From the NCBI GenBank assembly GCA_946406115.1, contig OX291543.1, positions 3,350,501 through 3,414,500 on the forward strand: a stretch of DNA of 64,000 bases, given 5' to 3'. The stretch comes from Apoda limacodes. Lineage: Eukaryota; Arthropoda; Insecta; Lepidoptera; Limacodidae. Of this stretch, positions 11,011 through 19,306 are shown piece after piece. The notes beneath the pieces were generated by a model that saw only the letters and a program-made list of their open reading frames with translations, ran no database searches and was not told where the DNA came from. The stretch's first letter is position 1, and every line of letters begins with the position of its first letter. Made by a program: the position numbers and the translations under genes.

Positions 11011-12771
11011 ATGTCCGTTACCGCTAAAGTCCCGACCCCCGTTGCCACTTTCACCGCTAAATCCCATGTCCTCGCGGACATTTATAACAAATTTAAGGAC
11101 AATGAGCCTTCCGTCTCGGCCAGTGTACTCAAGCGACACTACGAGTCTCACTATAAAATTGCCACCGAGGCATATTTCGAAATCGTGGCCTCCGGGATCG
11201 AGGATGAAACGTTCCGCGAAAAGTACAGCCTGATGAACGGCCACATGTTCGAGATCGATTCCGCGACCGACCCATCCCCGAAACCCGAACAATTGAAACC
11301 TACCGAACCGATGCCGTCCACAAGTAGCTCCGCTTACCTACCGCCCATTGTCCTACCGAAATTTAACGGTAATATTAGCGAGTGGTTGACGTACCAAGAC
11401 CTTTTCCTGTCACTGGTCCATCAGAAGTCGGGGCTCCCAGTGGCCCAAAAACATTACTATCTGCGGGCCAGCTTAACTGGTGACGCAGCCGCATTGGTAC
11501 GTCATCTACCGGTTGACGAGGCCAACTATGATACCGTGTGGTCCATCTTACGAGATCGGTACCACAACAACCGCGAGTTGATCGACACCTATGTCGATCA
11601 AATCCTAGACTTGCCACCTATACCCAGCAGTGGACAAGGATTGAGGACCAATTTGTACGATCCGTTGCTTGAAGCCACCCGCGCGCTCAAGCAACTAGGA
11701 TTACCGACCGATAGTTGGTCATATATTTTGCTTCGGATAGCACTTAAAAAACTGCCGAACCGAATAAGAACCGCTTATGAGTCCAAATATGGCTCCGCCG
11801 CGACTAAACACTTACCGACGTTCGACCAACTAATGGAGCTACTCGATGAGCAATGCCGGCTCATCCAAATTACGAACCCACCGTCCCGTCCGACAACTGA
11901 CTCACACCGACAAGTGACACCGCAGCCAGGCCGAATCCGATCGGCACATGTGTCTGTTCAACAGGAATATACCGCTCCCGCTCGTACCGCTACCGCTCAA
12001 ACCGCTCCCGCTCAAACCGACCCCGCGGCGTACCGAACGCCTGACCACACCGCTTTCGACAGTAGACGCACACAGTGGACTACTGGGTGCAATTATTGTC
12101 GCGATTGCCGTCACACCCTACTACGGTGTGACCAATTTTTAAGGTTGAGTCCAGTCCAACGCCGAGGATGGGCTCAAACTAATAAAAAGTGTGCGCGTTG
12201 CTTACGTGACCATGACATTGCTGACTGCCTAACCGGGGGCAGGTGCCGACTGTGCAATACTACAGACCACAACACCATGATCTGCACTGAAACAAACCCG
12301 CGGCAGCAATCAACTGCCTGGAGGTCCCAAACCAAACCACCACACACTACCTACACCACACACATGCGCACTTCACAACGTACATCACCGCGTACGTCAC
12401 CGCCGACGTCACCACGTACGTCACCGCCGACGTCACCGCGTGCGTCACCTAGACACACACGTCAAAGACGTGTGACATTCGCACCTCAACCCATCCATCA
12501 GGAGAGAACCCCGTCACCGCAGACGGGACCCGCTTCTTCATCCCGCGCCGCTCACTCAACAACAACCGCTTCAACCCGCGCTGCTCACTCACCGTACTCT
12601 GACACACCACATCTACACACACCGCGTTCCGAACTATTAGACCTAGAGGAGATACCGGCCGATGCCCCGTACCTCCACTATGGCCCAGGTCCGCCTCACC
12701 GCAGAGGCGAACGCTATAACCAGGCCCAGGAAGCCTTCCGTCGCCTTCGCTTGGGTAACCCTAGGCAATGA
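11011..12771 (+). CDS. gag polyprotein of the BEL/Pao element
   Basis: I take the ATG at 11011 (MSVTAKVPTP) as the start. The frame is open upstream to 10903, but that part is hydrophobic and unlike Gag. Residues ~111-290 (PPIVLPKFNG..., WLTYQDLF, RHLPV) form the DUF1759-type Gag domain of BEL/Pao elements, which builds the particle core. From residue ~360 come cysteine/histidine knuckles (CNYCRDCRH, CARCLRDHDIADC, CRLCNTTDHN) for RNA binding. A proline/serine/arginine-rich C-terminal region contains six in-frame 12-bp repeats (12379-12450; TSP repeats). It ends at TGA 12769-12771; pol continues in the same frame immediately after this stop. Confidence 0.88.
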   Translation: MSVTAKVPTPVATFTAKSHVLADIYNKFKDNEPSVSASVLKRHYESHYKIATEAYFEIVASGIEDETFREKYSLMNGHMFEIDSATDPSPKPEQLKPTEPMPSTSSSAYLPPIVLPKFNGNISEWLTYQDLFLSLVHQKSGLPVAQKHYYLRASLTGDAAALVRHLPVDEANYDTVWSILRDRYHNNRELIDTYVDQILDLPPIPSSGQGLRTNLYDPLLEATRALKQLGLPTDSWSYILLRIALKKLPNRIRTAYESKYGSAATKHLPTFDQLMELLDEQCRLIQITNPPSRPTTDSHRQVTPQPGRIRSAHVSVQQEYTAPARTATAQTAPAQTDPAAYRTPDHTAFDSRRTQWTTGCNYCRDCRHTLLRCDQFLRLSPVQRRGWAQTNKKCARCLRDHDIADCLTGGRCRLCNTTDHNTMICTETNPRQQSTAWRSQTKPPHTTYTTHMRTSQRTSPRTSPPTSPRTSPPTSPRASPRHTRQRRVTFAPQPIHQERTPSPQTGPASSSRAAHSTTTASTRAAHSPYSDTPHLHTPRSELLDLEEIPADAPYLHYGPGPPHRRGERYNQAQEAFRRLRLGNPRQ

Positions 12772-15700
12772 AGACGTCGAGGGGTCGATGCAACACCGCG
12801 CCGCTCACACCCGCTGAATCCAACCGCATGGGTTCATATCCGCGACTCAAAAGGCCAGTACTTTATCGCCAGAGCCTTACTAGACACTGGAGCCTCAGTG
12901 ACTACTATTACCGACCGTTTATTATCTAAGTTGAAATTGCATCGACACCCTACAAATATATCGTTAGTAGGTATAGGCAACAAACTTGTCTCTGCCACTA
13001 ATTACCTATCTACGATAGTAATAAAACCTATTTACTCCGACCTGCCTTTAATTAGTACTAAGGCACTAGTTCTAGATGAATTGACCGCTCAGCTACCGAA
13101 TTCCCATTTTAACAAACAAACTGTTTTAAATAAATTACCACGAAACATAAGATTAGCCGATAACATGTTTCATAAACCAGGCGATGTTGACCTTGTCGTT
13201 GGTACCGACTTGCTAAATTATATTTTTTGTGACGAAAATATTAAACTACCCGACATAAACTTAACGTGTTGTAACACAATCTTTGGCTATACACTAATGG
13301 GTGCGTTACCGAGCAAGTATTTGCAAAAATACCTACCTAAACCTATTCTTAAGATACCGAATAAAACCGATTGTTTACCTAAACATGTACCGCCTACTGA
13401 ATTTAATACCGTACCTATCTGTCCGTCTGATTGTTCTGTCAACATTACTGAACAACTAAATTTCCCGACTTTGCCTGTACCGCTTACCGAGTTTTATTCA
13501 AATCCAGATACCGATTTATCACCTAACGCGATACGAGCTGTTAGTGTTACTTTGACCGAAGCTATCCAACGGTTTTGGAAGGTAGAAGAAGTACCTACTC
13601 ACCCGGTACCGAATCCGTTACACGCCGCTTGTGAAGAGCTGTACCGCTCGACCACGGTCAGAGGTACCGACGGTAAATTTATCGTGCGTTTACCGCTATT
13701 AACCGACAGGCCTACCTTAGGTGAATCCCGACCGCTCGCTTTAAAACGTTTTGACGCCTTAGAACGTAAAATGGCCCGTAATCCCGACTTCGCACAAAAA
13801 TACCGTGAATTCATGTCTGAGTATTTACGTCTCGGTCACATGACGGAGTCATCCTTTGACGTTGACCGCGAACACTATTTTATACCGCATCACGGAATAT
13901 TTAAACGAGAATCCGATAAAATCCGCGTTGTCTTTGACGGTTCTGCAAAAACGTCAAACGGTGTTTCATTAAACCAATGTCTTCACACCGGTGAACCGCT
14001 TCAAACCGACATCACTAAAATTTTGTTGAACTTCCGTTTACATCAAATAGTTTTCGTCACCGATGTGAAAATGATGTTCCGCATGACGTTAGTACACCCG
14101 GATGACCGCAGATACCAACTGATATTTTGGCGCGAAAAGCCGTCCGATCCGCTTAAAGTCTACGAATTGGCCACAAATACCTACGGACTCCGCTCAAGCC
14201 CCTTCATCGCGATCCGCACGCTGAACCAGCTGAGCGAGGAGTGGGAATCCGCTCACCCTAACTCTGCCGCAGCTGACGTCATACGTCACGATATCTTTGT
14301 CGACGACATTCTTACCGGTGCCGACACGATAGAACAAGTGACCACATTAAAATCCGAGTTAGTAAAACTGATGAATACCGCCGGATACCAGTTGCGTAAG
14401 TGGGCATCAAACGACCCGCGTGTATTAAGTGACCTTCCGCAAGACCATTGTGAACAATCGTACCAATTGGACGATACAGACCCGCAGAATTTTATAAAAG
14501 TCCTAGGCATCCAATGGAACCCTACTACTGATACATTCTCATATAAATTAAATTTACCGTCTAAACATGCCGCGACAAAACGTTCCGTACTAAGCACAAT
14601 AGCCCGTTTATACGACCCGTGTGGTTATTGCGGTCCCGTTGTCATCCGTTTTAAGTCCTTCCTACAGGCCCTATTTATGGACGGCGTACAGTGGGATGAC
14701 CCACTCAGTCCACCGCTCACCGCTTTATGGGAGGCCATGATGGCCGACCTATTGCATTTACGTCACCTACAAATACCGCGTTGTGCCGTAATACCTAATG
14801 CTGTTTCCAACTCGCTTCACGGGTTCGGGGACGCATCTGAATCCGGGTACGCAGCTTGTATTTACCTACGCACTGAAGACTCGCATGGTCAGGTCCAGGT
14901 TCGCTTAATCATGTCGAAGTCCAAGGTCGCGCCTATTAAATCAAGTCAGACGATACCAAAACTTGAGCTGAGCGCCGCTCATTTAGTCACAAAGCTCTTG
15001 AATCACGCCGCCGAAACCTATGAGCGAACAATGCGTATTGATTCACTGCACGCTTGGACTGACAGCTCAATTGTTCTGGCCTGGCTTCAAACCGAGCCTC
15101 ACCTGCTTCAAACCTTTGAAGGCAACCGTGTCCGCGATATACAACAGTCTAAGCGTATCTTAGATTGGCGTCATATCCCATCTGAATATAATCCCTCTGA
15201 CTGCGCTTCCCGCGGCATTACCGCTCAAGAGCTTGTTGATCACAAGCTGTGGTGGTCACCACCGTGGCTGACATGGCCATCTACCGATTGGCCGCACAAA
15301 TTAATAACTCGCCCGAGTCAATCCATACCCGGAATGAAAAGAGCCGTAGCTCACTCAATAGTTCTCTCACAGTCCGATGATTCGTGGCCAGAAACATTAT
15401 TAAACCGCATTAGCTCATACACAAAGTTAATAAATATTACCGCGTACGTACTTAGATTTATTCACAACGTTAAATCAAAACATGAACACCGTGTTCGTTT
15501 AAAATACCTAACCGTGGATGAAACACGCGCCGCTAAACAATTTTTTGTTAAATTTGTACAATCTACCGCCTTTGTTTCCGAGATACCACTTATACAAAAG
15601 GGTAAAGCCGTCCGCACATCGTTACAAAAACTCGATTTATTTATCGATACCGATAACATTATCCGCGTAGGAGGTCGCCTCAAACAATCACTGTTGTCTT

Positions 15701-15894
15701 ATGATACCCGACACCCGATGCTTTTACCTAAGGAGCACCGGTTTACATACCTACTCATCGAACACTATCACAGACAACACTGTCATGCCGCACCTAATGC
15801 TTTAATTGCTGTCCTAAGACAGGAATTTTGGATCACTTCTATACGTCGTCAAGTGTCTAGAGTATTGCACCGTTGTGTCACATGCCACCGCTAA
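12772..15894 (+). CDS. pol of the BEL/Pao element: protease, reverse transcriptase, RNase H, integrase N-terminus
   Basis: The frame is the same as gag and is open from the gag TGA to TAA 15892-15894, so there is no separate start codon that I would trust. In order it shows a retropepsin motif DTGAS (12883-12897), a reverse transcriptase with VVFDGSAK, TDVKMMFRM and the catalytic FVDD box (14296-14307), and an RNase H with GFGDASESGYA, PKLELSAA and AWTDSS. The zinc-binding HHCC part of integrase follows (HYHRQHCH, then CVTC). FVDD replaces the more usual YVDD; a hydrophobic residue is accepted there. The product would normally be made as Gag-Pol. The frame closes right after CVTCHR, in the middle of integrase, while the rest of integrase lies in another frame. 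Confidence 0.9.
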   Translation, partial: RRRGVDATPRRSHPLNPTAWVHIRDSKGQYFIARALLDTGASVTTITDRLLSKLKLHRHPTNISLVGIGNKLVSATNYLSTIVIKPIYSDLPLISTKALVLDELTAQLPNSHFNKQTVLNKLPRNIRLADNMFHKPGDVDLVVGTDLLNYIFCDENIKLPDINLTCCNTIFGYTLMGALPSKYLQKYLPKPILKIPNKTDCLPKHVPPTEFNTVPICPSDCSVNITEQLNFPTLPVPLTEFYSNPDTDLSPNAIRAVSVTLTEAIQRFWKVEEVPTHPVPNPLHAACEELYRSTTVRGTDGKFIVRLPLLTDRPTLGESRPLALKRFDALERKMARNPDFAQKYREFMSEYLRLGHMTESSFDVDREHYFIPHHGIFKRESDKIRVVFDGSAKTSNGVSLNQCLHTGEPLQTDITKILLNFRLHQIVFVTDVKMMFRMTLVHPDDRRYQLIFWREKPSDPLKVYELATNTYGLRSSPFIAIRTLNQLSEEWESAHPNSAAADVIRHDIFVDDILTGADTIEQVTTLKSELVKLMNTAGYQLRKWASNDPRVLSDLPQDHCEQSYQLDDTDPQNFIKVLGIQWNPTTDTFSYKLNLPSKHAATKRSVLSTIARLYDPCGYCGPVVIRFKSFLQALFMDGVQWDDPLSPPLTALWEAMMADLLHLRHLQIPRCAVIPNAVSNSLHGFGDASESGYAACIYLRTEDSHGQVQVRLIMSKSKVAPIKSSQTIPKLELSAAHLVTKLLNHAAETYERTMRIDSLHAWTDSSIVLAWLQTEPHLLQTFEGNRVRDIQQSKRILDWRHIPSEYNPSDCASRGITAQELVDHKLWWSPPWLTWPSTDWPHKLITRPSQSIPGMKRAVAHSIVLSQSDDSWPETLLNRISSYTKLINITAYVLRFIHNVKSKHEHRVRLKYLTVDETRAAKQFFVKFVQSTAFVSEIPLIQKGKAVRTSLQKLDLFIDTDNIIRVGGRLKQSLLSYDTRHPMLLPKEHRFTYLLIEHYHRQHCHAAPNALIAVLRQEFWITSIRRQVSRVLHRCVTCHR

Positions 15895-16847
15895 TGAGCG
15901 ATTTGCCTATTGATCGCGTGCAAGTATCACGTGTCTTTGCTGGTACCGCGACCGACTTTGCAGGTCCTTACCTTGTAAGGTCAAGCTTACTCCGCTCCGC
16001 TCGCTCCGTAAAGGCATATTTATGTGTTTTTGTTTGTCTTGCCACTAAGGCAGTACATTTAGAGGCCGTCGCAAGCCTATCCGTAGACGCTTTTGTTGCC
16101 GCTTTCACCCGCTTTGTAAGTCGCCGTGGACTACCCGCTTTAATGCGTTCCGATCGAGGAACTAATTTTGTTGCCGCTAACAAATATTTAACCGAAGTTA
16201 ATAAGTTTTTGCTGGACAATGAAACCGTGCTTCATGACGAGTTCCGTAAACGTAACGTTCAGTGGAAGTTTAATCCGCCCGCCGCGCCTCATATGGGAGG
16301 TATTTTTGAAGCCGCTGTTAAAAGTGCCAAATCGTTGTTAAAACGCGAAATCGGTGACCGAATCCTTACATTTGAGGAACTTTCTACTGTATTTTGCCGT
16401 ATTGAAGCGATCTTAAATTCACGCCCGCTCGTTCCGATGTCCGATGATCCCGGAGACTTAGAGTTCCTCACTCCAGGTCATTTTTTAATCCAACAACCGT
16501 TATTAGCGCCGCCTGAGCCGCATTGGTCTGATACGAAAACCTCTGCTTTGTCCCGTTATCAAAGCCTTCAGCAAATAACTCAAGCCTGCTGGCACCGATG
16601 GCAGTTTGAGTATTTGACAACATTACAACCGCGCTCCAAGTGGTTTAAGTCCACTGAACCAATACAACTTGGTGACCTTGTACTTATCAAGGATGATAAT
16701 GTCCCACCTCTCCTCTGGAGACGTGGCCGCGTAATTAACCTTCATACCGCGAAGGATGGTAACGTCCGATCCGTTACTCTTAAGGCCCAAGGAGGACTTT
16801 TAGTTAGGCCAGTAGTTAAATTGTCCCGCCTACCGGTCGACACCTAA
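15873..16847 (+). pseudogene. Integrase core and C-terminal domain of the BEL/Pao element, out of frame with pol
   Basis: The frame overlaps the pol end by 22 bases and lies -1 relative to it. It carries LMSDLPIDRV, the catalytic core with ATDFAGP (first Asp), RSDRGTNF (second Asp) and GGIFEAAVKSAK (Glu), and ILNSRPL. A DUF5641-like C-terminal domain follows (LGDLVLIKDDN, LLWRRGRV) and ends at 16847. Compared with relatives, the spacer between the HHCC cysteines and the LMxDLP motif seems about seven residues short. A small deletion of 3n+1 bases that removed the spacer and the frame is the simplest reading. All catalytic residues of this segment are intact, but it cannot be made as part of Pol without a frameshift. 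Confidence 0.8.
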
Positions 16848-16876
16848 CCTTTTATTCTTTCCCGCCGCCCGGAGGA

Positions 16877-17233
16877 TGTTCCGTGAATTTCTACCGCCTT
16901 TCCCGTCTCATAAAACCATACATTCCGATTCCCCGTACCGACTATTGCATGAACCCTTGTCGCACACGACGACGCCGAGTAAGCCTCGCTACACTCGGCA
17001 AGTTCATCGTCTGGACGCCTTTAGACGTCTCGACGTCGCCGCCTCAACGCGTGCGCCGCCAACCGCCGCAGCACGCAGCCCCCCGCGCCCGATCCGAGCG
17101 GCCGCCGATGCTACACGACGAGTCGCTCGCCAGTCCAGAACGCACCGCGCCCCATATAAGCCGTATCCGCCTTATATAAAATTTTGAAGTAAGTGTTGTT
17201 TATCTCTAAAAGCCGCCCGCTCCCGCTCGTTCA
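16877..17233 (+). repeat. 3' LTR of the BEL/Pao element (357 bp)
   Basis: Same sequence as the 5' LTR plus 20 bp near position 17055. A short purine run (ggagga, 16871-16876) directly precedes it as a candidate polypurine tract. AACAC follows at 17234-17238. Confidence 0.93.
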
Positions 17234-17238
17234 AACAC

Positions 17239-17690
17239 ATTCTGTGAAAATTTTAGCAACCTAACTATTACGATTCAAAAAAAGTCGTATAACTGACAGT
17301 GTAGGCTTAGTAATGGTTCCGTTGGCACTCTTTGGGTGCGGAATTGGGAAAATGTGCTTTTTTCTCCCCCTTGCTTCGGAGGGCACGTTAAACCGCACAC
17401 CGATTCGCACTAGAACAGCGCGCTGGACTGTGACCTAAGCCTTCTTCTCCAAGGAGATAGGCGGTCATGGAACTAGGGTTCCGTTTTCGCCGTCTGGCTA
17501 CGTAACCCTAAATACCACCCAAGAGGAACTTGCACAATTTATATTCTTCATGGTACCGATAAATAATACGTCCTGAAAATATTTGCAATATCAAATTTCA
17601 AAGTAATGGGTTAGAAAAACAACTGTCACATACAGACAGATACCTTCTGAAGTCTCTCATAAGAGCAAGGGTAGTAGACGTAAGGCCACC
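17239..17690. repeat. Fragments of the aggttccgtacc repeat, otherwise unassigned
   Basis: 17305-17335 (taggcttagtaatggttccgttggcac) and 17471-17516 (ctagggttccgttttc... ggctacgtaaccctaaa) are pieces of the dispersed aggttccgtacc family seen more fully at 25236, 43370, 57576 and 58291. The GC-richer middle (17360-17460) is not assigned. Confidence 0.4.
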
Positions 17691-18492
17691 TTTACACCTG
17701 TAAGTTACTTTCGTAATATTTATGTAACTTACTTACGGTTGCATTTACACTTAAAATAAACTTACAGTAAATAATGCTTACGTAATTTTTGTGAGTTTAA
17801 ACTTTAAATTATTACACGCCCATTTACATCAGTAATAAAAAAGCCTTCTCATAGACGCCATGTTCAAGCGGCTGCTGCATATATAATTTTATAAACCTTG
17901 GTTAGAAAAAAGAATGGCACAAGGTGCGTTTGAAAATCTTTTAAAAGAGTTAAGAATGGAAGACCGACACGGATTTTTCAATTTTATCAAAATTAATGCT
18001 ACAAGTTTTGAATTTCTTTTGGAACAAGTTGCACCAATAATTAATAAAAAGATACACATTTTCGTCAGGTAATTGCACCAGCTGAGAATTTTATGGTCAC
18101 TCTTCGATTTCTTGCTACAGGTATGTACCTATATTATTTAATAATGTAAATTAGACGTCGGTTATTTCTGTTTACAATTGCTATACTCATTTCTCCCTAC
18201 TTACAGGTGATTCCCATCAATTGTTGATGTACTTGTTCAGAATATCAGCATCAACAATTTCATGACATTGTTTTGGTGTAAGTTCTCAACTTATCAATTT
18301 AGTTCGATAAGCTGCGAGTCGCTTCTGTAAACGAACTCGAACACGTTTAGACTTGTAATTTTCCAATTTACGAAAGTAGTAAAAAATTACAGTAAGCTAC
18401 TTACAACGAGTGTTTGCACTTGAAAATTTATCGTAAGCGGCTTACGTAAGTGACTTACGTAAGTAAAACTTACAGGTGTAAAGGCGGCCTTA
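17691..18492 (+). mobile_element. PIF/Harbinger DNA transposon, deletion derivative (802 bp)
   Basis: The ends taaggccacctttacacctgtaagtt and its inverse form a 26-bp terminal inverted repeat with one mismatch. Both ends carry clusters of cttacgtaag-type palindromes as subterminal repeats. Flanking or terminal TAA/TTA agrees with the TWA target preference of PIF/Harbinger. Inside is the beginning of a Harbinger transposase with an intron; the catalytic part is missing. Confidence 0.85.
17914..18280 (+). pseudogene. PIF/Harbinger (HARBI1-like) transposase, N-terminal fragment
   Basis: An ATG at 17914 opens MAQGAFENLLKELRMEDRHG, followed by FFNFIKINATSFEFLLEQV, the N-terminal module of HARBI1-like nucleases. 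A one-base loss in an A-run near 18047 shifts the frame. The continuation reads IAPAENFMVTLRFLATG, split by an intron with clean borders (ctacag^gtatgt at 18120 and ttacag^gtgatt at 18206), then DSHQLLMYLFRIS. The DDE nuclease domain is deleted. Confidence 0.75.
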
Positions 18493-19180
18493 GGGTTCCT
18501 TTTTACCATGTTGGTAAAGAGCGCCAAAATCAAAAAATCAAGGGATGGTAAACATGTCTATGTAAGTATACATACCTACTAAAATTGCATATAAGTAATA
18601 TTGTAAAGGCACTGGTATTCTCCTTCTTCGTCATAGATTTCGCTTCTTTGATAATTACTTTCTTCTAGTGTCAATGTCCGTTAAAAAATAAAACTAAATA
18701 AAGTAATAGATATAAAACTGGTGCTTTCATAATGTAAGCCTTTTGATACTACGCGTTGTTTTACTTGCTTATCTTATCATTCACAATAATAAACAAAAAA
18801 AAAAACACTAAATATTTTGCGCCTAAACTTACAAATCAATTTTAAGACACTTAACATAGAAAAACGCTGGTCTAACTTGATTTTCCCGCTAAAAAAAACC
18901 ACTCATCAGGGTTTAATTTCATTAATTTTGATACTATTTATAACCAATCATTAACTATAGTCAAATTTGACGACGAAATTTTTGATTGCACTGCAAAATT
19001 GACATGGAAAGCTCGCTAAATTACATGTGAGTCGTAGGTTAGGAACGTAGCCATTCATGTAATAGGTTGCCGCACTGGCAGCCCGCTTGCCTATTGTTTT
19101 AAACGTCAAAGTACATACTGTCAAACAAATAATTAAAAAGAAAAAGACTGAATAAATTGTAAGAAGTTTGCTAAATCATT
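18493..19180. other. Upstream region of the ZAD zinc-finger gene
   Basis: AT-rich, without a repeat I recognise beyond a stub of the aggttccttttt repeat at 18491. The promoter of the downstream gene must lie here or in an unseen 5' exon, but I see no clear TATA or initiator. Confidence 0.35.
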
Positions 19181-19306
19181 ATGGAGGAGGAAGATTTTAT
19201 AGGATGTATCAGCTGCATGACCAAGAAAGATTTATGCGACCTGTATGCAGCCTATTCGAAAAATATCTCGTACGCTGAAAAGTTTCAAAAATGTTTCGAT
19301 ATCAAG
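19181..19306 (+). CDS. ZAD gene exon 1
   Basis: ATG GAG GAG GAA start. It encodes the first half of the ZAD (GCISCMTKKDLCDLYAAYSK) and ends at a consensus donor, atcaag^gtaaga. It is phase 0 and 42 codons long. Confidence 0.82.

Larger units (their letters stand above)
10492..17233 (+). mobile_element. BEL/Pao LTR retrotransposon, near-complete and recent
   Basis: Two direct LTRs (10492-10828 and 16877-17233) begin TGTT and end TTCA and are flanked by the 5-bp target duplication AACAC (10487-10491 and 17234-17238). Inside, in order, are a primer-binding site, gag with zinc knuckles, aspartic protease, reverse transcriptase, RNase H, and integrase with HHCC and DDE parts. This domain order, the DUF1759/DUF1758-like regions and the 5-bp duplication identify BEL/Pao. 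Codon use is much richer in C and G (many accg/ccgc codons) than the surrounding host DNA. Two lesions or recoding points are seen: a TGA between gag and pol, and a frame change in the integrase. Confidence 0.95.

Noticed and set aside
11005..11617. Minus-strand and alternative frames across gag and pol
   Set aside because: They are shadows of the real gag/pol frames, in which all recognisable domains lie.
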